NCBI RefSeq assembly: GCF_004354085.1
Contig: NZ_SMSE01000002.1
Span: forward strand, 1 to 64,000
Direction of reading: 5' to 3'
Source of the DNA: Seongchinamella unica
GTDB lineage: Bacteria > Pseudomonadota > Gammaproteobacteria > Pseudomonadales > Halieaceae
Length of the DNA: 64,000 bases
In this document: piece by piece, positions 8,228-17,200 of the stretch
Layout: each line of letters begins with the position of its first letter
How positions within the stretch are numbered: the first letter of the stretch is position 1
The notes under the pieces: generated by a model
The model's database searches: none
What the model was told of the DNA's origin: nothing
What the model saw: only the letters and a program-made list of their open reading frames with translations
Position numbers and translations under genes: made by a program

Positions 8228-10741
8228 ATGGTGAGTTATAGCAAGAAGGCCCTGAGTGTGGCTGTCTGTGTTTCTTTGTCGCAACTGTTCGGTGCGGTTG
8301 GCGCGCAGGCTCAGAACAATGATGAGAACAGGCTCCAACTGGAGGAAGTGCTGGTCACGGGTACCAAGCGCACGGTGGCCCAGCAGGATCTCTCGGTCGC
8401 TGTGACCACGGTTACCGCCAAACAGTTGGAAAATACCTTCCAGAACGACGTGACCGCGCTGTCCGAACTGGCGCCCAATGTGAATCTGACACCACAAACA
8501 GGTTTTAACGCCATTGCCGGCGGCATGCGGGGAACCGGGTTCAACTCCATTCTGGTGACCAAGGATGCCTCGGTAGGTATCACTGTGGATGAGTTCGCGT
8601 TCAACCACGTGCAGTCCCAGTTCATCGAAATGTTTGATATGGAGCAGGTCGAGATCTACCGCGGCCCGCAGGGCACCCTGTTCGGCAAGAACACCACCGG
8701 TGGAGCGATTGCCTTTACCACCAAAAAGCCCGTGTTGGGCGAGTTTTTTGGAGATATTGAAGGTAACTATTCCCAGTTTGCCTCCAATGACTCGGATGCC
8801 TACAAGATCAAGCTGGGACTTAACGTGCCCATCGGCGACACCCTCGCTGCGCGCCTCGCTGTGATTCAGGACAACAGCGACGGTTGGTACACTAATGACA
8901 AACCGGCGGGCGGCGAGTTCCAGAGTCTGGGCTGTCCGTTCCCGCCTGATCCCGCCGCAGAAGCCTGTAACAATGCCGCCCGGTCCAAGTTTCCCGATGT
9001 GGGTCGCGGCGAAGACATTGGCGGTAAGGACGTACTCGCGGCGAAGCTGAAGTTCCGCTGGCAGCCCAACAACTTTTATCTCGCAGACTTGACTTTTGAG
9101 TACGTCAAAGACCGCGGTGATACGGTCGCCGCTGTCAATGAGACGCCACTGGCCAATCAGAACGGTGGCGAGGGTTATCTCTGGCCGATCGCCGGCTTCC
9201 CGGGCATTGGCGGCGGTGACCCGTTCTCTACCGGACAGTCCTACACCGCAACCAAGGTGGTTGATATTCCCGGCGGCCATAAAATCGACGCCGATGGTAT
9301 CTATCTGAACCAGACCTTCAGTTTTGACAACTACGAGGTCAAGTGGATCCTGGGCACCAGGAGCCAGGATGAAGTGCTCGCCAGCACCTATACCGGTGAG
9401 GCCTACACCTCACAGTACGACGCCAGCAGAAACTCCGAGCGAGACCAGCTGCAAAATGAGCTGCGACTCTCCACCAAATTTGGCGGTCCCTTCAATTTTG
9501 TCACCGGCGCCGCCTATTACGAGGATGACGTCGATTTCCTGGTGTTCGGCAACCTGGGGTACTTCCTGATATTCGCTGGTCCCGCCGCTGAATTCTACCG
9601 GGACACCTATGAAATTCAGGTGACCTCCCAGGAGCGGGAGAGTATGGCCTTTTACATTGACGGTACCTACGACATTACCGATGCCCTCAAGCTGACGCTC
9701 GGCTTCCGCCATACCCAGGACGAAAAAGACTTTACCCGGCTGAGTCTGGGCACCGCGGAAAACCCGGTGAGTAACTTCATCACCCTGGATGAGTTCAAGG
9801 GGCCCCACAAAAATCCTCTGCCGGAGTCTGCATTCGGCAATGTTGTCAAGGACGATAAGGACTTCAGCTCCAATACCTACCGCATAGTGCTGGACTACAA
9901 CTGGACCGATGATCTGATGACTTACGCCAGCTTCGCTACCGGTTTTGTCGCTGGTGGGTTCTCTGAAACCTGCGGTAGTGCGTTCAGCTGCCAGCCCTAT
10001 GCCAGCGAGGAGAATGAGAACTTCGAGATAGGCGTCAAGGCGGACATGCTGGACGGAAAGCTGCGCTTCAATGGCGCCTTGTTCCACACCCAATACGAAA
10101 ACCTGCAACGGGATACGGTTATCTCCATCAAGGACGCTGCGGGCAATGACTTCCAGGAAACGGTTGCCCTGAACGAAGGGGAGAGTACCGCGATCGGCCT
10201 GGAACTGGAACTCAACTACGTGCCTACGCCCAATCTGCGTATCGATGCCAACCTGGGCTGGCTGGACCATGAGTACGACAGCTATGAACCGGGATATGAT
10301 CCCGCGACGCTTGGCCTGGTCGGTACGCCGCAGCCCTTTGACTTCTCCGATCTGGAAGTTCCCTACTCACCCGAGTTCAATGGTGGCGTCAGCGTCACCT
10401 ACTTCCAGGACCTGTCCAACGGCAGCTCGCTGACCTACAACGTGAATGTGCACTACCAGGACGAGGCGGAGATCAATCCGGCTCCCGCGAGTTTCCAGGG
10501 CGGTACGATCGCCAATCCGGTACTCAAGCAGAAAGCCAATACCCAGCTGGAAGAGCGTACGCTGCTGAACGCCTACGTGACCTGGGAAGGGGCTGACATA
10601 CCGCTTGAGATCTCACTGTACGGCAAAAACCTCACCGACGAGGAATACCGTAACTCGGCCAACCCGGTGGCAAATCTCTGGAACTTCACCACCTACGGGG
10701 CGCCCCGTGAACTGGGTGTCCAGGTCGGTTACAGCTTTTAG
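8228..10741 (+). CDS. TonB-dependent receptor
   Basis: An 837-aa outer-membrane receptor. It has a signal peptide (KKALSVAVCVSLSQLFGAVG), a TonB-box-like LEEVLVTGTKR and a plug domain with VEIYRGPQGTLFGKNTTGGA. A long beta-barrel ends in the aromatic C-terminus ELGVQVGYSF used for barrel assembly. The plug and barrel pattern match the siderophore/vitamin-B12/organic-substrate class that is expanded in marine gammaproteobacteria. No sigma-regulator or siderophore genes are nearby. Instead a catabolic operon follows directly on the same strand, so the ligand is more likely an organic substrate. A terminator separates it from the next gene. Confidence 0.92.
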   Translation: MVSYSKKALSVAVCVSLSQLFGAVGAQAQNNDENRLQLEEVLVTGTKRTVAQQDLSVAVTTVTAKQLENTFQNDVTALSELAPNVNLTPQTGFNAIAGGMRGTGFNSILVTKDASVGITVDEFAFNHVQSQFIEMFDMEQVEIYRGPQGTLFGKNTTGGAIAFTTKKPVLGEFFGDIEGNYSQFASNDSDAYKIKLGLNVPIGDTLAARLAVIQDNSDGWYTNDKPAGGEFQSLGCPFPPDPAAEACNNAARSKFPDVGRGEDIGGKDVLAAKLKFRWQPNNFYLADLTFEYVKDRGDTVAAVNETPLANQNGGEGYLWPIAGFPGIGGGDPFSTGQSYTATKVVDIPGGHKIDADGIYLNQTFSFDNYEVKWILGTRSQDEVLASTYTGEAYTSQYDASRNSERDQLQNELRLSTKFGGPFNFVTGAAYYEDDVDFLVFGNLGYFLIFAGPAAEFYRDTYEIQVTSQERESMAFYIDGTYDITDALKLTLGFRHTQDEKDFTRLSLGTAENPVSNFITLDEFKGPHKNPLPESAFGNVVKDDKDFSSNTYRIVLDYNWTDDLMTYASFATGFVAGGFSETCGSAFSCQPYASEENENFEIGVKADMLDGKLRFNGALFHTQYENLQRDTVISIKDAAGNDFQETVALNEGESTAIGLELELNYVPTPNLRIDANLGWLDHEYDSYEPGYDPATLGLVGTPQPFDFSDLEVPYSPEFNGGVSVTYFQDLSNGSSLTYNVNVHYQDEAEINPAPASFQGGTIANPVLKQKANTQLEERTLLNAYVTWEGADIPLEISLYGKNLTDEEYRNSANPVANLWNFTTYGAPRELGVQVGYSF

Positions 10742-10762
10742 GTGACCCCCATGTCAATCTGA

Positions 10763-10786
10763 AGCCGGCTTAGGTCGGCTTTTTTT
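10763..10786 (+). terminator. Rho-independent terminator after the TonB receptor
   Basis: AGCCG (10763-10767) pairs with CGGCT (10776-10780) across an 8-nt loop and is followed by a run of seven T. It lies 20 bases past the receptor stop. Confidence 0.75.
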
Positions 10787-10805
10787 CGCCTTTCGGAGAT
10801 CGATT

Positions 10806-12068
10806 TTGTTCGCCACGATAAGGGAAAGACTCAGGATACGATTGGCAGAAGCGGGTGTCGGCGGGCTATTTTTGTCGACTGCAGACAATGTCGCCTATCT
10901 GACCGGCTACCAATCGGTGATGGATGGCTGGCACCTGCCTGAGCCCATCTCCGCTGTTTTCCTGCCGACCTCACCAGAGCTGCCCATGACCCTGTTTTTG
11001 CCCGAGGCGAGCCTGATAGGCCTGGTGGTGGCAGAGCGGGAAGGACAGGGGGTTGCATTTGACCGACTGCGTACCTTCGATCTGCTGAATTTCTGCGTCA
11101 CTGCCCGTTCGGAGGATGTGCATCTTGAACTGGCGGCTGATCTGCAGGCCGAGTTGGCGAGGCTTGCGAAGGCGGTCGACGGTGCATGCGCGCCGAATAT
11201 TGTAGCCGCCGCAGCCGACTGCCTGAAGCACCTGGGTGTGACCGATGAAACGGTGTTGTTCGATGATATGCGCATGGCACAGGCCGCGCAGCAGGCGTGT
11301 GGGCAGCGTTGCAGCGATGGCCTGGATACCATGTTCGCGGCGCGGGCAATAAAAACTGACGAAGAGATCGCCCTGTTTCGCGAAAGCGGCGTCAAGGCGG
11401 ATCGGGTGATGGCATTCACCGTCTCGCAACTGGGCCGGGGCAGAAGCTGGGCAGACGTTGAGAAGGCTGTCGCTCATTTCATGATTGATGAAGATATCGA
11501 TCCACTGCCCACCAGCCCGATGTTGTTCGGTGGCAGCTACGATGCAATTTTTAAACCCGATTTGTTCCGCACCCGCTTTGACACGCCTTTCTCCGGGGGT
11601 GAAATTGCGATCCTGGAAACCCAGGGGCGTTATCGAAATTTTTGGATCGACATCAACCGCACGGCCCATATCGGTGAGGCCACAGCGGCCTACCGCGAGC
11701 AGCATGCGATTGTGCAACGCTGCTTCGAGGAGGTGGTGAGCAGGCTGCGACCCGGCGCCAACTCCGCCGAGATTTGTGAACCGGTGCGTTGCGGTCTCGC
11801 CCGTGAACTGGACGCGCCGGAGAAGCTGTTGATGATAGTGCATTCCATTGGTCGGGTGCCTCTGGAAAGCCCGGTCGCTTTTCCCTCCACCGGGCTTCAC
11901 GCTGCCACCGAGGGGTTTGAAATCGAGCCCAACATGGTTCTGAGCTTCGATGCATTGTATTTCGGCAGCAGGCTGGGGCCGTCGCATATGGAGAACGTAT
12001 TCGTCATTGGCGAGGATGCAACCGAAAGTATCTACAGCTACCCGCTGGAACTTATTGAAACGGACTGA
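10806..12068 (+). CDS. M24 (Xaa-Pro/creatinase-like) peptidase family protein
   Basis: A 420-aa pita-bread-fold protein. The N-terminal creatinase-like domain (DNVAYLTGYQSVMDGW) is followed by the M24 domain with AARAIKTDEEIALFRESG. Metal sites are only partly canonical. E271 (ILETQG) stands where most peptidases have the first Asp; D282 (FWIDINRT), a His in MIVHSIGRV and Glu residues in FEIEPNMVLSFDA and HMENVFV are present. It may therefore be a creatinase-like C-N hydrolase rather than a dipeptidase. The start is TTG, supported by GGAG 7 bases upstream. It heads the operon, 12 bases before E1 alpha. Neighbours suggest a hydrolytic first step on an imported compound. Confidence 0.8.
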   Translation: MFATIRERLRIRLAEAGVGGLFLSTADNVAYLTGYQSVMDGWHLPEPISAVFLPTSPELPMTLFLPEASLIGLVVAEREGQGVAFDRLRTFDLLNFCVTARSEDVHLELAADLQAELARLAKAVDGACAPNIVAAAADCLKHLGVTDETVLFDDMRMAQAAQQACGQRCSDGLDTMFAARAIKTDEEIALFRESGVKADRVMAFTVSQLGRGRSWADVEKAVAHFMIDEDIDPLPTSPMLFGGSYDAIFKPDLFRTRFDTPFSGGEIAILETQGRYRNFWIDINRTAHIGEATAAYREQHAIVQRCFEEVVSRLRPGANSAEICEPVRCGLARELDAPEKLLMIVHSIGRVPLESPVAFPSTGLHAATEGFEIEPNMVLSFDALYFGSRLGPSHMENVFVIGEDATESIYSYPLELIETD

Positions 12069-12080
12069 CCGGAGCAAATT

Positions 12081-13055
12081 TTGATTTATTCAACCGAGAT
12101 GTTGTACCAGGCGTATCGCTCAATGAAGCTGATTCGCGAATTCGAAGAGCGAATGAGAGAAGAATACCAGCGGGGTAAACTGCCGGGCTTTATCCATATG
12201 TACCGTAACCAGGAGGCCATCGCCGTGGGTGCCTGCATGCACCTTGGGGATGAGGACTACATCGCCAGCACTCATCGGGGTCACGGCCATTGTATCGCCA
12301 AGGGCTGCGATATCGAGGACATGCTGTTGGAACTGGCCTGCAAGCAGGACGGAATCTGCAAGGGAAAAGGCGGCTCCATGCACATTGCCGATATGAGCAA
12401 GGGCATGCTGGGGGCCAACGCTATCGTGGGTGGCGGGCCTCCGATCGCCGCCGGCGCCGCCTTGACCGCCCGAACCCTGGGCAATGGCAGGGTCTCCATG
12501 GCTTTTATCGGTGACGGTGCCTCGGATCAAGGCACGGTGGCCGAGGCATTGAACCTGGCGTCTGTATTGCAACTGCCGATGATTTTCATGTACGAGAATA
12601 ATCATTTTGCCGAATTCACCCGAAATCCCAAGCCTGACGGCCGGATTGCCGAGAGAGCGGGTGCCTATGGCATGCCTGCGGTGACTCTCGACGGGACCGA
12701 TTTTTTCGCGGTCTACGAGGCGGTGGCTGACGCGGTACAGCGCGGTCGCCAGGGACGGGGCCCTTCGGCCATTGAGGCTATCGCCTCGCGCTACTACGGT
12801 CATTTTGAAGGTGATGCCCAGCAGTACCGGGACTCAACGGAGCTTGAGTCGTCGCGCATCACCTCCGACCCCATTCCCAAGTTTCTGGCCGATTCCCGGT
12901 GCAGCGATCTTGAGACGGCCCGCATCGAGCAGATTGATGCAGAAATTCTGGCGAGCCTTGATGCCGGGGTGGAGCGCGCGCTGGCCGCCGCCGACCCGCT
13001 GCCGGAGCAACTCTACAGCGATGTCTATGTGAACTACCGGGGAGAATCCGCATGA
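12081..13055 (+). CDS. Thiamine-dependent 2-oxoacid dehydrogenase E1 alpha
   Basis: The alpha subunit (324 aa) of a pyruvate/acetoin/branched-chain-type dehydrogenase, which decarboxylates a 2-oxoacid or acetoin on ThDP. The ThDP motif GDGASDQGTVAEALNLA...ENN is complete, and STHRGHGHCIAKG and GICKGKGGSMHIAD are family signatures. The TTG start at 12081 has GGAG at a good distance; an ATG at 12099 is the alternative. The stop overlaps the E1 beta start by 4 bases, indicating translational coupling. The closest subfamily by motif is acetoin-dehydrogenase-like (AcoA), but the substrate cannot be told from the sequence. A paralogue lies at 35968-36951. Confidence 0.9.
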   Translation: MIYSTEMLYQAYRSMKLIREFEERMREEYQRGKLPGFIHMYRNQEAIAVGACMHLGDEDYIASTHRGHGHCIAKGCDIEDMLLELACKQDGICKGKGGSMHIADMSKGMLGANAIVGGGPPIAAGAALTARTLGNGRVSMAFIGDGASDQGTVAEALNLASVLQLPMIFMYENNHFAEFTRNPKPDGRIAERAGAYGMPAVTLDGTDFFAVYEAVADAVQRGRQGRGPSAIEAIASRYYGHFEGDAQQYRDSTELESSRITSDPIPKFLADSRCSDLETARIEQIDAEILASLDAGVERALAAADPLPEQLYSDVYVNYRGESA

Positions 13056-14035
13056 GCAAGCTCTCTATCCGTGAAGCGATCAACCAGGTGTTGCATGAGG
13101 AAATGGCTCGCGACGATCGGGTGGTGGTTATGGGCGAAGATGTCGCCAACCGGGACAATGGCGGCGTGTATGGCATTACCGCCGGTCTGGCGGAGAAATT
13201 CGGTGAACTGAGAGTGATCGATACACCGATCACCGAGTCGGCGATTATCGGTGCTGCGGGCGGTGCGGCACTGACCGGCTTGCGCCCGGTGGCTGAGTTG
13301 ATGTTCATCGATTTTCTCGGTGTCTGCCTGGATCAGTTGATGAACCAGATTGCCAAGTTCCGCTATATGTTCGGCGGCGGTGCCACCACGCCGGTGACAA
13401 TCCGCACCATGATTGGCGCGGGCGCAGGCACGGGGCCCCAGCATTCAGCGATTCTATACCCCATGCTGGTCGCCATTCCCGGCATCAAGGTGGTGGCCCC
13501 GAGCAACGCCTACGACGCCAAGGGCCTGCTCGCGCAGGCGATCCGTGACGATGATCCGGTGGTGTTCTGCGAGCACAAAGCCATCTACACCGAGGAATGC
13601 GAAGTGCCCGACGAGCCCTTTACCATCCCCTTTGGCCAGGCGCGTACCGTATGCGAGGGCACCGATGTCACGGTAGTTGCATTTTCGCGGATGGTGCTGC
13701 TGGCGGAGCAGGCTGCGACACAACTGGCCGCCGAAGGCATTTCCGTTGAAGTGATAGATCCCAGAACCCTGTCACCGCTGGATGATGAGGCGATACTGGC
13801 CAGTCTGCAGAAGACCGGCAGGTTGGTGGTTGTCGATGAGTCCAATCCCTACTGCAGCATGGCTTCGGAGGTCTCCAGTATCGTGGTGGACCGGGGTTTC
13901 GATTACCTCGATGCTCCGATCAGGAAAGTGACCGCGCCGCATACACCCGTGCCTGCCAGCCCCGTGCTGGAACTCGAGTATGTGCCGTCGGTCGCCGATG
14001 TGGAGGCCGCGATACGGGAGGTGGTTGCTTACTGA
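13052..14035 (+). CDS. 2-oxoacid dehydrogenase E1 beta
   Basis: The beta subunit (327 aa) of the same E1 heterotetramer. Typical stretches are VVVMGEDVANRDNGGVYGIT, DTPITESAIIGAAGGAALTG, RYMFGGGATTPVTIRT and the C-terminal transketolase domain with IDPRTLSPLDDEAIL. It starts inside the E1 alpha stop (ATGA overlap), and its own stop overlaps the next ATG by one base. The gene that follows is not E2 but a cytochrome c-PQQ dehydrogenase, an unusual arrangement. Confidence 0.9.
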   Translation: MSKLSIREAINQVLHEEMARDDRVVVMGEDVANRDNGGVYGITAGLAEKFGELRVIDTPITESAIIGAAGGAALTGLRPVAELMFIDFLGVCLDQLMNQIAKFRYMFGGGATTPVTIRTMIGAGAGTGPQHSAILYPMLVAIPGIKVVAPSNAYDAKGLLAQAIRDDDPVVFCEHKAIYTEECEVPDEPFTIPFGQARTVCEGTDVTVVAFSRMVLLAEQAATQLAAEGISVEVIDPRTLSPLDDEAILASLQKTGRLVVVDESNPYCSMASEVSSIVVDRGFDYLDAPIRKVTAPHTPVPASPVLELEYVPSVADVEAAIREVVAY

Positions 14036-15945
14036 TGAACACGGCCGTGCTTAAAATGGGTTTTATCGCCCTGCTGGAAAGGACCGTTGCCAGCCTCCGA
14101 GGTGGCGCTTGGCGGCTACTGGCAGCGCTGGCTCTGACGGGTATAGCCCTCAGCGCGCAATCCGCGGTAGATCCTGGCCAGGCGGTTTATCAGCAACACT
14201 GCGCCCAATGCCACGAGGGCAATGTGCCCCGCGCGCCTCATAACATCATGTTCCGCATGTCGCAGCCGGAGGAAATTCTGTATGCCCTCACCGAGGGCGT
14301 CATGAAGCAGCAGGCGGCCACGCTTAGCGCGCAGCAAAGGGAGCAGGTTGCGAATTATCTGGCAGGCTCCGATGCGGCCGACGTGGACCGTTCAATGCCC
14401 ATGTGCGCCGGTTCGCCCCCGGTTGCCAGCCCGGGTCAGGGTTTGCTGGGTGCCTGGGGGTTTGACGAGAGAAATCATCGCTTTGTTGATGCAGAAACGG
14501 CGGGCCTGCGGCGTGAGGACCTGGCGCGCCTGGAACTCAAGTGGGTGTTCGATTTTCCGGGCGCCAGCCGGGCGCGATCACAACCCACGGTGTATGGCGA
14601 TGTGATCTTTGTTGGCTCGCAACACGGTACCGTCTACGCCATTGACATCGACACCGGCTGTGTCTACTGGAGTTTCCAGGCGGACGCTGAAGTACGTTCG
14701 GCGATCAGTATTGAACCGCCGGTCGCTGGCGCCCCGGTGGTGCTCTATTTCGGCGATGTTGAAGGCAATATTTATTCGCTGGATGGGGCCAGGGGCGTGG
14801 TTCGTTGGCGTGCCCACCTGGAAGACCACGCCAATGCCACCATCACCGGTTCGCCCCGCCTGTATGGCGACCGACTTTTTGTGCCCATGTCCTCCCGCGA
14901 GTGGGCGACCGCAGCCGACCCGCATTACCCCTGTTGTACCTTTCGTGGCGGTATCGCAGCCTACAATAAAGACAACGGCAAATTGGTCTGGAAGAGCTAT
15001 TCCATTCCCGAGCAGCCGGTGGACACCGGCAAGCGAAATGCATTGGGTGTGCCCATTATTGCGCCTTCAGGCGTACCCATCTGGAATTCGCCCACGGTGG
15101 ATGCGGCCAGGGGACTGCTGTATGTCGGCACGGGAGAGTCCTACTCTTCGCCGGCACACCGCAACAGTGACGCGGTACTGGCTTTTGACCTGAAGACCGG
15201 CGAGTTGGTCTGGAGCCAACAACTGACGGCAAACGACGCCTGGAACATGAGCTGTTTCATTGGCTCGAGCTATAACTGCCCGGAGGAAAATGGGCCCGAT
15301 ATGGATATTGGTGCCCCGCCGGTGCTGATTTCACTGCCCTCCGGCAAGGACATATTGGTGGTGGGGCAGAAGAACGGCACTGTGTACGGCCTTGATCCCG
15401 ACAATGAGGGCGCAATTGTCTGGCGGCGAAAAGTGGGTCTGGGTGGCTACGCCGGTGGCATCCACTGGGGTCTGGCGACGGATGGGACTACCGTGTATGC
15501 CCCCAATGCCGATACCGATTTTATCGGCCGCTTCAAGGCGGAGCGCTTCCCGGGCGTGTTCGCCCTGGATGCTGCAACCGGGGAGCAGCGCTGGTATACC
15601 CGGGCAGTTGAGGATTGTAGGGAGCAGGAAAAGCCCGCCTGTGATGCAGGGGTTTCCGCCGCGGCCACGGCCGTCCCGGGCCTGGTGTTTGCCGGCGGAT
15701 TCGACGGCCAGTTGCGCATCTACGACAGCGCCACTGGCGAGGTCCTGTGGCGCTACCAGACCAATCGTGAATTTAATTCCGTTGCCGGTCGCCAGGCCCA
15801 CGGTGGGTCGATCGAGTCCGACGGGCCAGTGGTCTACCGGGGCAATCTATTGGTGAACTCAGGTTACCTGTTCGGTGACCGCTTGCCCGGCAATGTGCTG
15901 CTAAATTTCGCCGTGTCCGGCAGCGATGATAAGGAGGCCCAGTAA
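14035..15945 (+). CDS. Cytochrome c-PQQ dehydrogenase (PVA dehydrogenase-like)
   Basis: A 636-aa periplasmic quinohaemoprotein. A hydrophobic N-terminal signal (WRLLAALALTGIALSAQSA) is followed by a short cytochrome c domain with CAQCH (C56, C59, H60) and then PQQ-type beta-propeller repeats such as GTVYAIDIDTGCVYWSFQAD. The order, cytochrome first and propeller second, and the length match the polyvinyl-alcohol-dehydrogenase-like family, which oxidises secondary alcohols and passes electrons to the respiratory chain. It overlaps E1 beta by one base and E2 by one base, so it is embedded in the 2-oxoacid dehydrogenase operon. The actual alcohol is unknown. Confidence 0.83.
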   Translation: MNTAVLKMGFIALLERTVASLRGGAWRLLAALALTGIALSAQSAVDPGQAVYQQHCAQCHEGNVPRAPHNIMFRMSQPEEILYALTEGVMKQQAATLSAQQREQVANYLAGSDAADVDRSMPMCAGSPPVASPGQGLLGAWGFDERNHRFVDAETAGLRREDLARLELKWVFDFPGASRARSQPTVYGDVIFVGSQHGTVYAIDIDTGCVYWSFQADAEVRSAISIEPPVAGAPVVLYFGDVEGNIYSLDGARGVVRWRAHLEDHANATITGSPRLYGDRLFVPMSSREWATAADPHYPCCTFRGGIAAYNKDNGKLVWKSYSIPEQPVDTGKRNALGVPIIAPSGVPIWNSPTVDAARGLLYVGTGESYSSPAHRNSDAVLAFDLKTGELVWSQQLTANDAWNMSCFIGSSYNCPEENGPDMDIGAPPVLISLPSGKDILVVGQKNGTVYGLDPDNEGAIVWRRKVGLGGYAGGIHWGLATDGTTVYAPNADTDFIGRFKAERFPGVFALDAATGEQRWYTRAVEDCREQEKPACDAGVSAAATAVPGLVFAGGFDGQLRIYDSATGEVLWRYQTNREFNSVAGRQAHGGSIESDGPVVYRGNLLVNSGYLFGDRLPGNVLLNFAVSGSDDKEAQ

Positions 15946-17111
15946 TGCCAAAACTGATTCCCATAACGATTCCCAAGTGGGGAATCGAGATGGAGCACGG
16001 CACCATTTCCGAATGGCGTGTTGCGGAGGGTGACAAGGTCGCCAAAGGCGACGAGTTGGTCGATATCGAAACGGACAAGATCGTCAACAGCTTTGAAGCC
16101 GCCCATGATGGCGTCCTGTTGCGTATTCTGGCGGAGGAGGGAGATGATCTGGCGGTGGGAACCCTGATAGGGGTCATGGCCAGCGAACAGGTCGCGGAGG
16201 ATGAGATAGACGCCTTCATTGCCGCCAATTCCCTCGCCAGCCCAGTGGCTGCTGAGGAGGCCGATGCGCGAGCCGATCAGATTGCCGCCACTGCCACAGA
16301 GCAGTCTGGGTCTCAGCCTGCCCGCATCTCGCCAGCACTGAGGCGTAAAGCAGAGCGCCTCGGCCTTGACCCCCGGACCATCGCCGGCTCCGGCTACGGG
16401 GGCAGGATTTTGCGCGATGATATCGAAGCTGCCCGTGCCAGCGGTGACGGAATGCCGCTGCGACAGTTGCAGGGTGCACAGAAAACCATCGCCGAACGCA
16501 TGACCCTGGCCAAGCAGAACATCCCGCATTTTTATTTGCAGCGTGATTGCACAATGGAGGCCCCGCTGGCTGCGTTGGATGCACTGCGCGAACAGTCGAG
16601 TGCACCCGTCACGATTAACCACTTGCTGGTGCATGCGGTAGCGGGTGCGCTGCGGGCATATCCCTCGCTGAATATCAATGTTCTCCCCAATGGGATCAGG
16701 GAACTCGACAGTATTGATATCGCCATCGCGGTTGAAACCGGCGACAGCCTGCTGACGCCGGTGATCAGGGATATTGGCGAAGCTGATATTACCCGGATTG
16801 CACAACTGTCTGCGGAAGTCGTGGCGCGCACGCGCAACAAGGAATTAACTGCACAGGATCTCGAAGGCGGGGCCATCACCGTGTCGAACCTGGGCATGCT
16901 GGGCGTCGACAGTTTCACCGCGATCATCAACCCGCCGCAGGTGATGATTCTGGCGGTTGGAGGGATCCGGCAACGCGTGGTGTTGGATAATGGCCAGGTG
17001 ACAGCCGAGCGCTTCTGCTCTTTGTCGTTGGCCTGCGATCATCGGGTGATCAATGGCGCTACCGGCGCCAGATTCCTCGCCGCAATCTGCGAGGGTCTGG
17101 ATTCGATGTAG
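15945..17111 (+). CDS. 2-oxoacid dehydrogenase E2 (dihydrolipoyl acyltransferase)
   Basis: A 388-aa E2 core protein. One lipoyl domain has its lipoylated Lys45 in ETDKIVNSF. A peripheral-subunit-binding domain follows (SPALRRKAERLGLDPRTIAG), then the acyltransferase core ending in CDHRVINGATGARF. The catalytic His366 is present, but the motif DHRxxDG has Asn370 in place of Asp, which may lower or change activity. AAGGAGG precedes the ATG. No E3 gene is in this operon. The second E2 at 33753-34964 keeps the canonical Asp. Confidence 0.88.
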   Translation: MPKLIPITIPKWGIEMEHGTISEWRVAEGDKVAKGDELVDIETDKIVNSFEAAHDGVLLRILAEEGDDLAVGTLIGVMASEQVAEDEIDAFIAANSLASPVAAEEADARADQIAATATEQSGSQPARISPALRRKAERLGLDPRTIAGSGYGGRILRDDIEAARASGDGMPLRQLQGAQKTIAERMTLAKQNIPHFYLQRDCTMEAPLAALDALREQSSAPVTINHLLVHAVAGALRAYPSLNINVLPNGIRELDSIDIAIAVETGDSLLTPVIRDIGEADITRIAQLSAEVVARTRNKELTAQDLEGGAITVSNLGMLGVDSFTAIINPPQVMILAVGGIRQRVVLDNGQVTAERFCSLSLACDHRVINGATGARFLAAICEGLDSM

Positions 17112-17200
17112 TCTGGAGCGGTAGCACACGCCCGTGGTCAGGCATATCTGTGAGAATGTACCTGGTGGTCACGCCAGAGATAAACGATAAGGAGTGACTT

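Noticed and set aside
8198-9280. Long minus-strand open frame of 360 codons
   Set aside because: It lies wholly opposite the TonB receptor gene, has no family features and follows from the codon bias of the true gene.
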